Below, piece after piece: positions 16,608 through 24,894 of a stretch of DNA of 64,000 nt; within the stretch, counting starts at the first letter, position 1, and each line of letters starts with the position of its first letter. The notes under the pieces are model-generated. The model saw only the letters and a program-made list of their open reading frames with translations. It was not told the origin of the DNA and did no database searches. The DNA comes from Anaeromusa acidaminophila DSM 3853 (lineage in GTDB: Bacteria > Bacillota > Negativicutes > Anaeromusales > Anaeromusaceae). Both the position numbers and the translations under genes were made by a program. Where the stretch lies: the NCBI RefSeq assembly GCF_000374545.1, contig NZ_KB894584.1, forward strand, positions 118,163 to 182,162, written 5' to 3'.

Positions 16608-18296
16608 ATGAAGCTGACAGGGAAAAAACAGGCCGCCGGATTGGCGGCGTTAGTGGCGGCAGCGGTCTTAGGGCTGCCGTGGGCGGCGGAGGCGGCGCCG
16701 CTGGAGGGTAAGGAGAATACAACGACGCCGGGAGGCTTGAAGGAGCATTTGCTGCCGCCGCAAGAGACGCCGAAGCCGAAGATCAAGGTGGAGCAGGAGG
16801 CGGTCCAGCCGGGGCCGACGGACGCAACGAAGATTCATGTGGCGCATATTCGCGTGACCGGGCAGGCGCTGTTCGGCGACGCGGAGCTGCAGCCGCTGCT
16901 GCAGGAGGCGTACGGCAAGGAGCTGACGCTGGCGGAGCTGGAACAGTATGCGCGGAAGGTGAGCCAGTATTTCCACAGCAAAGGATACTTGGTAGCGCGG
17001 GCTATTTTGCCGCCGCAGTCCATTGAAGAGGGCCAGGTGGAGATGCAGGTGCTGGTGGGGCGCTACGGCAAGATCCGCGTAGACAATCAGTCTCGCTTTA
17101 ACACAACAAGCGCAGAAGGGCTGCTAAGGGAACTGCGTCCTGGGGACTACATACGAGAAAAAGAACTGGAGCGGGCGTTGCTGCTGCTTAGCGATACGGC
17201 AGGCGTGCAGAGCGCTGCTAACTTAACGGCCGGGGAGCAGCCAGGCACGGCGGACTTGGTAGTGCGCTTGACCGACGGGCCGCGCAGCAATGGTCAGCTA
17301 TATTCGGATAATCACGGCAGCCGTTATACCGGCAGGAACCGACTGGGACTTAACTGGAACGTATTGAATGTCAGCGGTCAGGGGGACAGCGCGGGGGCTG
17401 GCGTAATTTTGGGCGAAGACCGTACCGACTACAATTTGTCGTATCAGAGGCCGTTGGGGGATTCGGGCGCGAAGTGGGGGCTTTCCTACGCGCGGCAGAC
17501 GTATTCCTTGGGCGAGGCCTTCGCCAGCTTGAACGCCGACGGGGTTTCCGATACGTGGAGTCTCTTTGCGACGTATCCGATGGTACGTTCGCGGGACTAC
17601 AATCTCAATGGGCGGTTCGGCTATGACCATAAGCAGTTGGAGGACCGTATTGGCTATGTGGGGACGAATAATCGCAAAAAAGCGGATGTTTGGAATCTGG
17701 GCCTCAGCGGCGACAGCCGCGATTCTCTGGGGGGCGGCGGCTACAACAGCTTTTCCCTGAACTTGGCCTACGGACGTTTGAGCCTGGATTCGGAGGATGC
17801 GGTTACCAATGACGCCGAAGCGCATACGGCGGGCAACTACACCAAAGGAAATCTTAGCTTGTATCGGGTGCAAAACGTGAATTCCCGCTTAGCCTTGCAT
17901 GTGTCTTTTGCAGCGCAGGCGGCCAGCAAAAATCTGGATTCGTCGGAAAAGATGTCCTTAGGGGGACCGAGCGGCGTGCGGGCGTATCCGGTGAATGAGG
18001 CCTGCGGCGACAGCGGCTATGTGGCGACCGGGGAACTGCGCTGGAATTTGCCGAAGCCGACGCTGCAACTGGCGGCGTATGTAGACCAAGGACATGTGAA
18101 CGCCAACAAGAGTCCCTGGGCGGGAGCGGGCGTGAACGGGCGAACCTTGTCCGGGGCAGGTCTGGGGCTTATTTTCAGCCGTCCCGGGGATTACGCCTTG
18201 CGTCTGGATTACGCGTGGAAGCTGACCTCGGAAGAGGCGGTGGCGGCGCCAGATAGCAAGGAGCGTATCTGGATTCAGGCAGTAAAATATTTCTAA
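16608..18296 (+). CDS. TpsB outer-membrane transporter (ShlB/FhaC/HecB family)
   Basis: This outer-membrane protein of about 562 residues secretes TpsA. It has a signal peptide ending AAEA near residue 30, then a proline-rich linker. POTRA domains follow (IHVAHIRVTGQALF..., then ILPPQSIEEGQVEMQVLVGRYG) and a 16-strand-type beta-barrel whose last residue is phenylalanine. GGPSGVRAYPVNEA is the conserved loop-6 motif (usually LRGY, here VRAY). Starts at ATG 16608 or TTG 16605 fit CGGAGG at 16591-16596 best; ATG 16599 is too close. The pair proves an outer membrane in this host. Confidence 0.94.
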   Translation: MKLTGKKQAAGLAALVAAAVLGLPWAAEAAPLEGKENTTTPGGLKEHLLPPQETPKPKIKVEQEAVQPGPTDATKIHVAHIRVTGQALFGDAELQPLLQEAYGKELTLAELEQYARKVSQYFHSKGYLVARAILPPQSIEEGQVEMQVLVGRYGKIRVDNQSRFNTTSAEGLLRELRPGDYIREKELERALLLLSDTAGVQSAANLTAGEQPGTADLVVRLTDGPRSNGQLYSDNHGSRYTGRNRLGLNWNVLNVSGQGDSAGAGVILGEDRTDYNLSYQRPLGDSGAKWGLSYARQTYSLGEAFASLNADGVSDTWSLFATYPMVRSRDYNLNGRFGYDHKQLEDRIGYVGTNNRKKADVWNLGLSGDSRDSLGGGGYNSFSLNLAYGRLSLDSEDAVTNDAEAHTAGNYTKGNLSLYRVQNVNSRLALHVSFAAQAASKNLDSSEKMSLGGPSGVRAYPVNEACGDSGYVATGELRWNLPKPTLQLAAYVDQGHVNANKSPWAGAGVNGRTLSGAGLGLIFSRPGDYALRLDYAWKLTSEEAVAAPDSKERIWIQAVKYF

Positions 18297-18302
18297 GCGG
18301 AA

Positions 18303-18470
18303 CGAGGCTTTGAACAGGAGAACCGGCGACGGCGCTGGATGCGCCTAGGGTCGGTTGCGCCATGGACGGCATGGCAACCGACATCCATAGAGGGTACGAA
18401 TGAGGGAGCGGGGTACGGCTTTTTAACAGGAGTACAGGGAGTAAAGTGAGGGTTTGAAAGAGTTGAATTA
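18303..18470. repeat. Family B repeat, copy B8, with nested family D
   Basis: TTTGAACAGGAGAACCGG is followed directly by an intact D unit (about 18325-18386), then GAGGGTACGAATGAGGG and AACAGGAGTACAGGGAG. It begins seven bases after the tpsB stop. The rest of 18297-18647 carries an E-type fragment (about 18580-18610, ACTCGCAAAGACAGGGAG) and the leader of the next gene. Confidence 0.75.
18325..18386 (-). repeat. Family D double-palindrome repeat, copy D4 (best preserved)
   Basis: GTCGGTTGC and GCAACCGAC pair around an inner CCATG/CATGG hairpin. A second hairpin, GGCGC around TGGAT with GCGCC, lies beside it. Compare 2570-2650, 4565-4645 and 24705-24775. Confidence 0.75.
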
Positions 18471-18647
18471 AACAAGAATAAGTTAGACCAGCGGAGTGTT
18501 CATTAAAGCTGCCATTTTTTACATAAAGAACTGTAATACAAAGGGACCAAAGAAAAGATGGAGAATATTGGAAAGTAGATTGCTGCTCTGTACTCGCAAA
18601 GACAGGGAGCAGGCTGGCTTGTAGGGAACAGGAAAGGAGAATGAAAA

Positions 18648-18926
18648 ATGAATCGAGAGATCTTTGCTGACGCGATTAGCGCGGTGCATGTGACGGGAAA
18701 TTTGGTGCGTCTGGATTTGATGACGGTGCAGCCGCATTTGCAAAGCGAGAACGGGCAGCCGGTGGTGGAGGTCAACCAGCGGCTGATTATGCCGCTGGAC
18801 GGATTTGTGCAGTCTTTGGCAGTGCAAGAGGATTTGGTGAAGAAGCTGCTGGAGGCGGGGGTGCTGAAGGCGACGCCTTCAGGAGGCAGCTTGTCGGAAG
18901 CGCTGCAAGAAGGAGAAAGCGCGTGA
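18648..18926 (+). CDS. Conserved small protein of unknown function, coupled to the protease gene
   Basis: This 92-residue cytoplasmic-looking protein begins MNREIFADAISAVHVTGNLVRLDL. Its central VVEVNQRLIMPLDGFVQSLAVQ resembles in pattern short DUF3467-type proteins (strand, strand, then helix for regulation), but I am not sure. It has an AGGAG ribosome-binding site, and its stop overlaps the start of the clostripain-like gene (GTGA), so both are co-translated. A role in folding or control of the protease is only a guess. Confidence 0.75.
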   Translation: MNREIFADAISAVHVTGNLVRLDLMTVQPHLQSENGQPVVEVNQRLIMPLDGFVQSLAVQEDLVKKLLEAGVLKATPSGGSLSEALQEGESA

Positions 18927-20917
18927 CGGATTCTATGAAGAAGCCTTCTTTTTTCAAAGTGGCTCTAGCGTTGATTCTAAGTTTTTTCTTGTTGGTTTCT
19001 TTTACAGGCAGTCGGGCTGCTGCCGCCTATCGGCCAACCGATACGTGGACGATCTATTGGTATGTTTGCGGTACGGACTTGGAGAGCAAAAGCGGCGCTG
19101 CTTCCGCGGATATACAGGAGCTGCTGCAGGTGCAGTTGCCTGCCAATGTGCGGGTGCTTATTCAGACCGGAGGCGCTGTAGAGTGGCACACGCCGGCTAT
19201 TCCGGCCGGAGCGGTGGGCCGGTACCTTTATGATAAGGACGGGATTCATACCTTGCAGGAGCTGCCGGACGCCGACATGGGGGCACCGGATACGCTGGCT
19301 GACTTTCTGCGCTATGGCGCGAAGAACTACCCGGCGGATCACCGCGTTTGCATTCTATGGGATCATGGCGGCGGCAGCGCGGCTGGCGTTTGCTACGACG
19401 AGCGGACGAAGAGGTCATTGAGTCTTAATGATTTGCGGGCGGCCTTTGAGGCTGCCGCTGCGCCGGATCATGAGAATCCGCCGTTTGAGCTGATTGGCTT
19501 TGACGCGTGTCTTATGGCGACGGCGGATGTGATGCACGATCTTCACGGCCTTACGCGTTATATGGTGGCCTCTGAGGAGATTGAGCCAGGCAACGGCTGG
19601 GACTATACGGGCTGGGTCGGTGCGCTGGCGCGGGATCCGTCTATGAACGGCGCGGCCTTGGGGAAAGCGATCTGCGACACCTATCTTGCAGGTTGTGAAG
19701 CCTATGGTACTGCTGATGCAGCGACCTTATCCGTGGTCGATATGCGGGGGCTGCCGAAGCTGCGCGAGGCGTACGAGGCGTTTGGCGCAGCGGCGTTGCG
19801 GCAGGCGGAGAAAAATCCGCAGGCGTTTTTTGCCTCTTTTTCAAGAGCTGCGGGGACGGCTGTAAGCTATGGCGGCAATACTCGCGAACAAGGCTATTCG
19901 AATATGGTGGATCTAGGGAGTCTTTCGAAGAATGCGCGCAGCCTGCTGCCGGGGGTTGCGGATACGCTGCGCCAAGCGGTACAAGAAAGCGTAGTGTATA
20001 AAGTAAATGGTCCTTACCGCAAAGAAAGCAGCGGTCTTTCGGGCTATTATTCCTACAATGGCGACGCAGATCATTTTATGGCTTACGCCGAGCAGGCCGC
20101 GCCGCTATTGCCGATGAAGTGTCTGTATTACGATCTAATTTTCGGGAAGATGCCGCCCCAGGCGACGCCGTATTTGCAAGGGTCTGTTGTCAGCGAGACG
20201 GCGGCTATCTCAAAGCCGGAGGAACGGAAAAAAATCTTTGATGTAAGTCAGCTAGAGGATACGCCGGTAGATATAGACAAAGACGGCAATGCCTTTGTGA
20301 AGCTGTCTGCGGCGCAGATGGAGAATCTGGCGTCTGTGCATTGCCAGCTTGTTTTTAAGAGCAAGGAAGATGATGTGCTTCTTTATTTGGGAAGCGACGC
20401 TGATATTAATGCGGATTGGGAAAAGGGAATTTTTAAAGATAATTTTCAGGGGAAGTGGCCCATGCTTGACGGCCATCCTGTCTATATTGAGATTACTTAT
20501 GAAGGAGACGGTTACAATCTGTATTCCGTGCCGATCAAGCTCAATGGAAAAGAAGGCAACTTACAGGTGGCGTATACCTTCGAAGATAAAGCCTATCGTA
20601 TCTTGGGCATGCGCCGGGGGATTGAGTCGAACGGGATGGCGGACAAGGAGCTTACGCCTCTTAAAGCCGGGGATGTTGTGACTACGCTGCATTACGCTAT
20701 GAAGCTGAGCGGCCATGAGGAAGAATTTCAGCAGTTTGAGGTAGATACCTTTACGCTTGGGGCGCAGCCGCAGATCGCGGACGAGGCGATGGGCGACGGC
20801 GTCTACGGATATTGTTTTGAGTTTGTGGACCCGCAAAACAAAAGCGCTCTTTCCCGGATTGTAACGTATACCATTAAAGACGGTAAAATTGTTACGAGCG
20901 TTGAAACGAACAATTGA
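18923..20917 (+). CDS. Clostripain-family (peptidase C11) secreted cysteine protease
   Basis: This 664-residue exported protein has a signal peptide (KVALALILSFFLLVSFTGSRAAAA). The peptidase C11 core follows: WTIYWYVCGTDLES is the first strand, LWDHGGGS carries the catalytic histidine and GFDACLMAT the catalytic cysteine. Clostripain-like enzymes are calcium-dependent and often cut after arginine. The C-terminal half (about residues 400-664) is beta-rich and has no family I recognise. The GTG start overlaps the previous stop, with AGGAG seven bases upstream; ATG 18935 is an alternative. It lies 630 bp after tpsB, so a link to the secreted TpsA is possible but unproven. Confidence 0.9.
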   Translation: MTDSMKKPSFFKVALALILSFFLLVSFTGSRAAAAYRPTDTWTIYWYVCGTDLESKSGAASADIQELLQVQLPANVRVLIQTGGAVEWHTPAIPAGAVGRYLYDKDGIHTLQELPDADMGAPDTLADFLRYGAKNYPADHRVCILWDHGGGSAAGVCYDERTKRSLSLNDLRAAFEAAAAPDHENPPFELIGFDACLMATADVMHDLHGLTRYMVASEEIEPGNGWDYTGWVGALARDPSMNGAALGKAICDTYLAGCEAYGTADAATLSVVDMRGLPKLREAYEAFGAAALRQAEKNPQAFFASFSRAAGTAVSYGGNTREQGYSNMVDLGSLSKNARSLLPGVADTLRQAVQESVVYKVNGPYRKESSGLSGYYSYNGDADHFMAYAEQAAPLLPMKCLYYDLIFGKMPPQATPYLQGSVVSETAAISKPEERKKIFDVSQLEDTPVDIDKDGNAFVKLSAAQMENLASVHCQLVFKSKEDDVLLYLGSDADINADWEKGIFKDNFQGKWPMLDGHPVYIEITYEGDGYNLYSVPIKLNGKEGNLQVAYTFEDKAYRILGMRRGIESNGMADKELTPLKAGDVVTTLHYAMKLSGHEEEFQQFEVDTFTLGAQPQIADEAMGDGVYGYCFEFVDPQNKSALSRIVTYTIKDGKIVTSVETNN

Positions 20918-21009
20918 AGCGCTTCCGGGCGGTCTAGATTCCAGTAAGGGAGGTGAATTCTAGCAGGTACGCGGCTTAGGTAATGAAATCATAAAGAGGA
21001 GGAAAAAGT

Positions 21010-21243
21010 ATGTCGAAGAAAAGTATTGCAATCGCTGTTGTTTTGGGCATTTTTGGATTTGGAGGGTTTTATGCGGCCGGCTTGAAAAAGGGGTTGCTGC
21101 TCTTTATTGGTATTGCCATTGGAGGGGCGTTGATTTCCAATTTCATTTCCCCGGAAATGGCGATTATTGCCACGATCGCCAGTGTTTACTTCAGCTACAA
21201 ATGGGCCAGCGATTATAACGCGGCATTGGACGCGGGAAAATAG
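21010..21243 (+). CDS. Small membrane protein
   Basis: This 77-residue protein has two hydrophobic segments (about residues 6-24 and 28-62) and the pattern of TM2-like or small inner-membrane proteins. AGAGGAGG precedes the ATG. It is followed 18 bases later by a Tic20-like membrane gene, so the two form a small operon. No specific function can be given. Confidence 0.7.
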   Translation: MSKKSIAIAVVLGIFGFGGFYAAGLKKGLLLFIGIAIGGALISNFISPEMAIIATIASVYFSYKWASDYNAALDAGK

Positions 21244-21260
21244 CAGGACGACTAGGCAGT

Positions 21261-21608
21261 ATGGCGAACCTATCCGGGGGACAAAAAATGTTGGCGGCTG
21301 CGGCCCATTGCGGCTGCTTTTTCGGGGGCCTGGGTTTTTTTCTGCTGCCGCTGGCGATCTGGCTTTATAAGTGCAAAGACATATTTGTTGCGCATCATGC
21401 GAAGCAGGCCGTTCTTTTTCAACTGTTCCTGGCGCCAGCAATGATCGCGCTTGTTTTGGCTCTTTCCTTGCTAATGGCGACAGAAACCGCAGCGTGGATC
21501 GTCGTCATTGGCGGCGGACTTTTGTGGCTGGGCTGCGCTATGCTGGCGACGGTTCGAGCCTTGAGCGGAGAGTACTATGTCTATCCGATTTTACAATTTT
21601 TGGAGTAA
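21261..21608 (+). CDS. DUF4870/Tic20-like membrane protein
   Basis: This 115-residue protein with three membrane segments resembles DUF4870 proteins. LSGGQKMLAAAAHCG at the N-terminus, PLAIWLYKCKDIFVAHHAKQAVLFQ in the middle (the family's K-x-F-V-x-x-H-x-K-Q-A-x-x-F-Q block) and YVYPILQFL at the end fit well. The role of the family is unknown. ATG 21261 has a weak ribosome-binding site; ATG 21288, after GGGGGA, is an alternative that would remove the conserved start. Confidence 0.8.
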   Translation: MANLSGGQKMLAAAAHCGCFFGGLGFFLLPLAIWLYKCKDIFVAHHAKQAVLFQLFLAPAMIALVLALSLLMATETAAWIVVIGGGLLWLGCAMLATVRALSGEYYVYPILQFLE

Positions 21609-21675
21609 CGACGCTGCAATAAATAAATTTTTTTACTACACTCATTGCGGTGATGCCATTTTGGCAGTAAACGAT

Positions 21676-21714
21676 AAAAGTACCCGGCAGAATGATCTGC
21701 GCCGGGTACTTTTT
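21676..21714 (+). terminator. Rho-independent terminator after the DUF4870 gene
   Basis: AAAAGTACCCGGC (21676-21688) pairs with GCCGGGTACTTTT (21701-21713). Confidence 0.9.
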
Positions 21715-21741
21715 AGTTGGAAGCTTCAGGAAAAGAATCAA

Positions 21742-21790
21742 GGCGAACAAGAGTCGAGGGAGGGATACGGGTTTTTAACAGGAATAAAAG
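21742..21790 (+). repeat. Family B repeat, copy B9 (short)
   Basis: GCGAACAAGAGTCGAGGGAG is followed by GGATACGGGTTTTTAACAGG. Confidence 0.65.
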
Positions 21791-21810
21791 GCGGAACTAA
21801 ATTCCTTATA

Positions 21811-21856
21811 AAAATCTTTCGCGTCTTTCGTGTGTTTCGCGGTTCATTAGCGTCCT
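21811..21856 (+). repeat. Family F repeat, copy F1
   Basis: CTTTCGCGTCTTTCGTGTG followed by TTTCGCGGTTCATTAGCGTC. The inverted counterpart is at 52781-52866. This is a widely distributed short repeat type in bacterial intergenic DNA. Confidence 0.7.
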
Positions 21857-21873
21857 TAAGCAGGATTTAGTGT

Positions 21874-23211
21874 TCAATTCTCGTTTGAGGGCAAGGTCAG
21901 CATGACCGAGACTTTAAACACATTGGCGTTTGGTTCGACGCGGACGACGCCTTGATATTTTTCCGCGATGGCGCGGACGCTTTGCAGGCCAATTCCTTCG
22001 ACTGCGCCGCCGCGTTTATGAGACAGCAATGTTCCTTCGCGATAGTGTAGACTGCCGTCAAAGCGGTTGTCGAGCGTTAGGATCAGCATTTCTCCTTGCC
22101 GCTTCAGATGCAGGTGCAGCATCTGTTCATCCGGCGGCAATCTTCGGTTGCCTTCTAAGGCGTTTTCCAGCAGGTTTCCCAGGACGATGCATAAGTCCAG
22201 GTCGCTTATGCTTAGTTGGGGCGGGATATCGACGTAGGTGCGAAACTCGCAGCCTTGATCGGTTGCTTGACTTTGATAGTGCTGCAAAACGGCGTCGGCC
22301 AGATAGTGCCGACACAGAGGCGCTTGCGACGGCGGAGAGAATTCCCGCGCGTATTGGGCAAGATAGTCTGTGAGCTGTTCATATTGCTTGCCGTCCAGAT
22401 AGGCTTGCATGGCCAGCAGATGATGGTGGAAGTCGTGGCGGATGGAGCGGGCCTCCTGGATACGGTTGGTAAGCAGTTGATAGTGTTGTCGCTGCATTTC
22501 CAATACTTCCTGGGAGGTGCGAATTTTTTCCTGCAAAACGGTATTTTGACGGGTTTGCTCCATGATTTTTACCAGAATATAGTAGCTGATCATGACGACC
22601 GCGCTCGCGATCATGCGGTAAGCAAGGTAGCGCCAGTTCCAGATGACGTCCGCCTTCAGCTCGGAACCGAAGAGAAAAGAGCCGACTACAAACATGCTGG
22701 GAAGGGTCCAGATGTACTTCCAGACCGGACTATCCAGTAGTAAGAGCGGGATAACTCTGTTTTTAAGAAAACGAAAAACAAGGGGATATGTCAGAAGAAG
22801 CTGCAGGATGATGACGATATTGGCAACAAGCAGGTCCGGCGCTTCTTCCCAGTATACAATGCCGAGAAATTCAAAAAAATGCGCAGTGCCGTAAACAAAA
22901 ACCGCATAGGTCACCATCATGGTATAGACAAAAAACTGTTTAAAGAAAGCGCTTTTGATGAGAAGGAAAGACAGTATGGCGAAGCCGATGGCAAACAATA
23001 AGCGATAGAGGCCATAAATGTCAGAAGACCAATGTCCGTAGTAGCGCAGCAAGCCCATACCGGCCAGTTCCAAAAGCAAAATTATGGTATATAGCAGGCA
23101 TACTGTGCGCAGGGAAAAACGCAGGTCTTTTAAAAAAGGGTAGTACCGCAGGAAACTGAAGGGTACTATGGATAAAATCAAGTATATGCAGGCTAAGATT
23201 GTTTCAATCAT
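21874..23211 (-). CDS. GHKL sensor histidine kinase (AgrC/NatK type)
   Basis: This kinase of about 445 residues has six or seven N-terminal membrane helices (residues 1-205) forming a peptide- or signal-sensing bundle. A coiled coil (MEQTRQNTVLQEKIRTSQEVLEM) and the phosphoacceptor RHDFHHHL follow. The GHKL ATPase has the N-box LCIVLGNLLENALEGNRR and the G-box GGAVEGIGLQSVRAIAEKY. The start at ATG 23211 overlaps the upstream regulator by eight bases; TTG 23244 and GTG 23226 are alternatives. With the LytTR regulator it forms a two-component system. No AgrD-like peptide gene was seen nearby. Confidence 0.9.
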   Translation of the reverse strand: MIETILACIYLILSIVPFSFLRYYPFLKDLRFSLRTVCLLYTIILLLELAGMGLLRYYGHWSSDIYGLYRLLFAIGFAILSFLLIKSAFFKQFFVYTMMVTYAVFVYGTAHFFEFLGIVYWEEAPDLLVANIVIILQLLLTYPLVFRFLKNRVIPLLLLDSPVWKYIWTLPSMFVVGSFLFGSELKADVIWNWRYLAYRMIASAVVMISYYILVKIMEQTRQNTVLQEKIRTSQEVLEMQRQHYQLLTNRIQEARSIRHDFHHHLLAMQAYLDGKQYEQLTDYLAQYAREFSPPSQAPLCRHYLADAVLQHYQSQATDQGCEFRTYVDIPPQLSISDLDLCIVLGNLLENALEGNRRLPPDEQMLHLHLKRQGEMLILTLDNRFDGSLHYREGTLLSHKRGGAVEGIGLQSVRAIAEKYQGVVRVEPNANVFKVSVMLTLPSNEN

Positions 23212-23941
23212 AATGCTTGGCGTCACTGTTCCTGGTAGTTGCAAAAAGATAATCTAAATAGCGTTGTTTAAGCGCCTGCCGGTCATTTTTGCGGATGGGA
23301 ATGTGGTGCTGGTCATGAACAGTGAACTGCGTATCCTCCATTCGGGTAATGTAGCTCATGTTTGCCAAATAGCTGCGATGGCAACGCAAAAAAAGGCTTG
23401 CAGGAAGCTGGCGTTCTATTTCATCCAGGGGCGTATAGGTTTGAATGGTATTGGTTTTCGTATGGATCAAACACAGCTTGTCATAGATTTCGGCAAATAA
23501 AATGTCATTTACGTTGCAGCGTACGTCAAGGCGTTGTGATCGCATGGTAATATACGCAGGCTCTTTTTTTTGCAGGCGCGTCAAACGTTGAAATACCACC
23601 TCTAGCTGTGCTGCGGTGATGGGTTTCAAAAGGTAGTGCAGGGCGTTAACGTCAAAGCCGTCTACAGCGTGCTCCTGACTTGTGGTAACGAAGACAATGG
23701 CGCAGTTTTCGTCTTGTTCTCGCAGCGTGCGAGCCGTTTCTACGCCGTTGATTTGCTTCATGTAGATGTCTAGAAAGAGTAGTTGATAGCGTCCGGGGGC
23801 GAAAGCGAGTAGAAATTCTTCGCCCGTACTCCATTGGTCGATAGTTAGCTCTAGGTTGTTACACTGGCCGTATTCTTCGAGCAGGCGGCAGAGCCGTTCT
23901 CGGTCTTCGGTTCTGTCGTCGCAAACCGCTAGGTGCAGCAA
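23204..23941 (-). CDS. LytTR-family response regulator
   Basis: This 245-residue regulator has a receiver domain (acidic pair D8-D9 in AVCDDRTED, phosphoacceptor D58 in LLFLDIYM, lysine in YLLKPI). A C-terminal LytTR DNA-binding domain follows (ITMRSQRLDVRCNVNDILFAE, FLRCHRSYLANMSYI). The start is TTG, set by GGAGGG six bases upstream. It is first in the operon, followed by its kinase. Confidence 0.92.
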   Translation of the reverse strand: MLHLAVCDDRTEDRERLCRLLEEYGQCNNLELTIDQWSTGEEFLLAFAPGRYQLLFLDIYMKQINGVETARTLREQDENCAIVFVTTSQEHAVDGFDVNALHYLLKPITAAQLEVVFQRLTRLQKKEPAYITMRSQRLDVRCNVNDILFAEIYDKLCLIHTKTNTIQTYTPLDEIERQLPASLFLRCHRSYLANMSYITRMEDTQFTVHDQHHIPIRKNDRQALKQRYLDYLFATTRNSDAKHYD

Positions 23942-24015
23942 AGCCGTCCCTCCTTAGGTTTTGTTTTATATATTGTAGCATACTCGTATCGGCTGGAAAC
24001 AGCGCACGGCAGGAG

Positions 24016-24090
24016 AATAGGACTTTTGACGGGAGCAGGAACGGACCTAGAGAGGAACGGAGATGGAATAGGAGGAGCGGTGGCGCAAAA
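24016..24090 (+). repeat. Degenerate family B-like sequence
   Basis: GGAGCAGGAACGGACC, AGAGAGGAACGGAGATGG and ATAGGAGGAGCGG recall the GGAG-rich interior of family B, but no TTGAACA core remains. Nothing else is seen in 23942-24201 except the leader of the next gene. Confidence 0.35.
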
Positions 24091-24201
24091 GGAGTATTAA
24101 AATTTGGTAGAATTTTGATTTCAGCAGGGAACTGTCTTGAAAAGAGCGAAATCTTCCTTTGTCAAGGATGATAGATCGCGGTTGCGCGAAGGAGGAAGCA
24201 C

Positions 24202-24582
24202 ATGGAAGTTACAGATGAACAAAAGCGAGATTTAGCTCGGCGGATGCTGGAAATTATGGAAACGATGGAAGAGGCGCTGCAGTATATGCAGACACAACTG
24301 GATGAACTGAAGCTGGAAGCGGCAAAGGAGCTTTTTGACGACTTTGCTGCGGCTGCGGGTCGTTTGACAGAATTGCTGCCGGAAATTTTTATGGAAGAGC
24401 GTAAGGAACAGTTAGTAAAAGTGTTGGAAGATCTTCGGGACGCTATTTCCGGCATGCAGGACGCTTTTGTCGGCGGAGAGCTGTCACAGATGCAGCAGGT
24501 GTTGGCGCAGGTGATGGCGCCAGCGTTTACTGCCTGGCGCGAGGAAGCGAGACAACATCTTTTAACTTGGGCAGCCGTTTAA
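24202..24582 (+). CDS. Helical protein of unknown function
   Basis: This 126-residue, acidic, almost entirely helical protein has heptad patterns (residues about 10-50, MEEALQYMQTQLDELKLEAAKELFDD). No signal peptide, membrane segment or recognised motif is visible. GGAGGAAG lies just before the ATG. It stands alone between the LytTR module and a family C element that begins four bases after its stop. Confidence 0.7.
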   Translation: MEVTDEQKRDLARRMLEIMETMEEALQYMQTQLDELKLEAAKELFDDFAAAAGRLTELLPEIFMEERKEQLVKVLEDLRDAISGMQDAFVGGELSQMQQVLAQVMAPAFTAWREEARQHLLTWAAV

Positions 24583-24586
24583 TATA

Positions 24587-24802
24587 GGGAATCGTTGATG
24601 CATTCACATCTCACGTCAAAATATCTCTTTTTCTCCCATACATCGTCAGAAAGCCTCGGCATAGCGCTGCTATTCCTGCGTTTTCTTTTTCGTCTGGTAG
24701 TGAAATAGATGACGGATGCCATGCCATTCATGGCGCAGCCGGCACTAAACGCGTTCAGTGCTGTCGTAATTTGACGGAGCGTTCATTGCATCATCGGTTC
24801 TC
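24587..24802. repeat. Family C MITE-like element, copy C2 (with nested family D)
   Basis: The element starts GGGAATCGTTGATGCA and ends with the near-inverse TGCATCATCGGTTCTC. The core GTCAGAAAGCCTCGGCATAG and GCGTTTTCTTTTTCGTC is shared with C1, C3, C4 and C5. A family D unit (about 24705-24775) lies in the right half. It fills the gap of 24583-24894 except for a family B-like end (CTACTCCTGTTGAAAA, about 24844) and the next leader. Confidence 0.8.
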
Positions 24803-24894
24803 TATTTTTTTTGGTATTTTAATATTCACTCATAACCCTTTCGCTACTCCTGTTGAAAATCTCGGATATTCGTATCTCCTGGAGGTGTAGCCTC

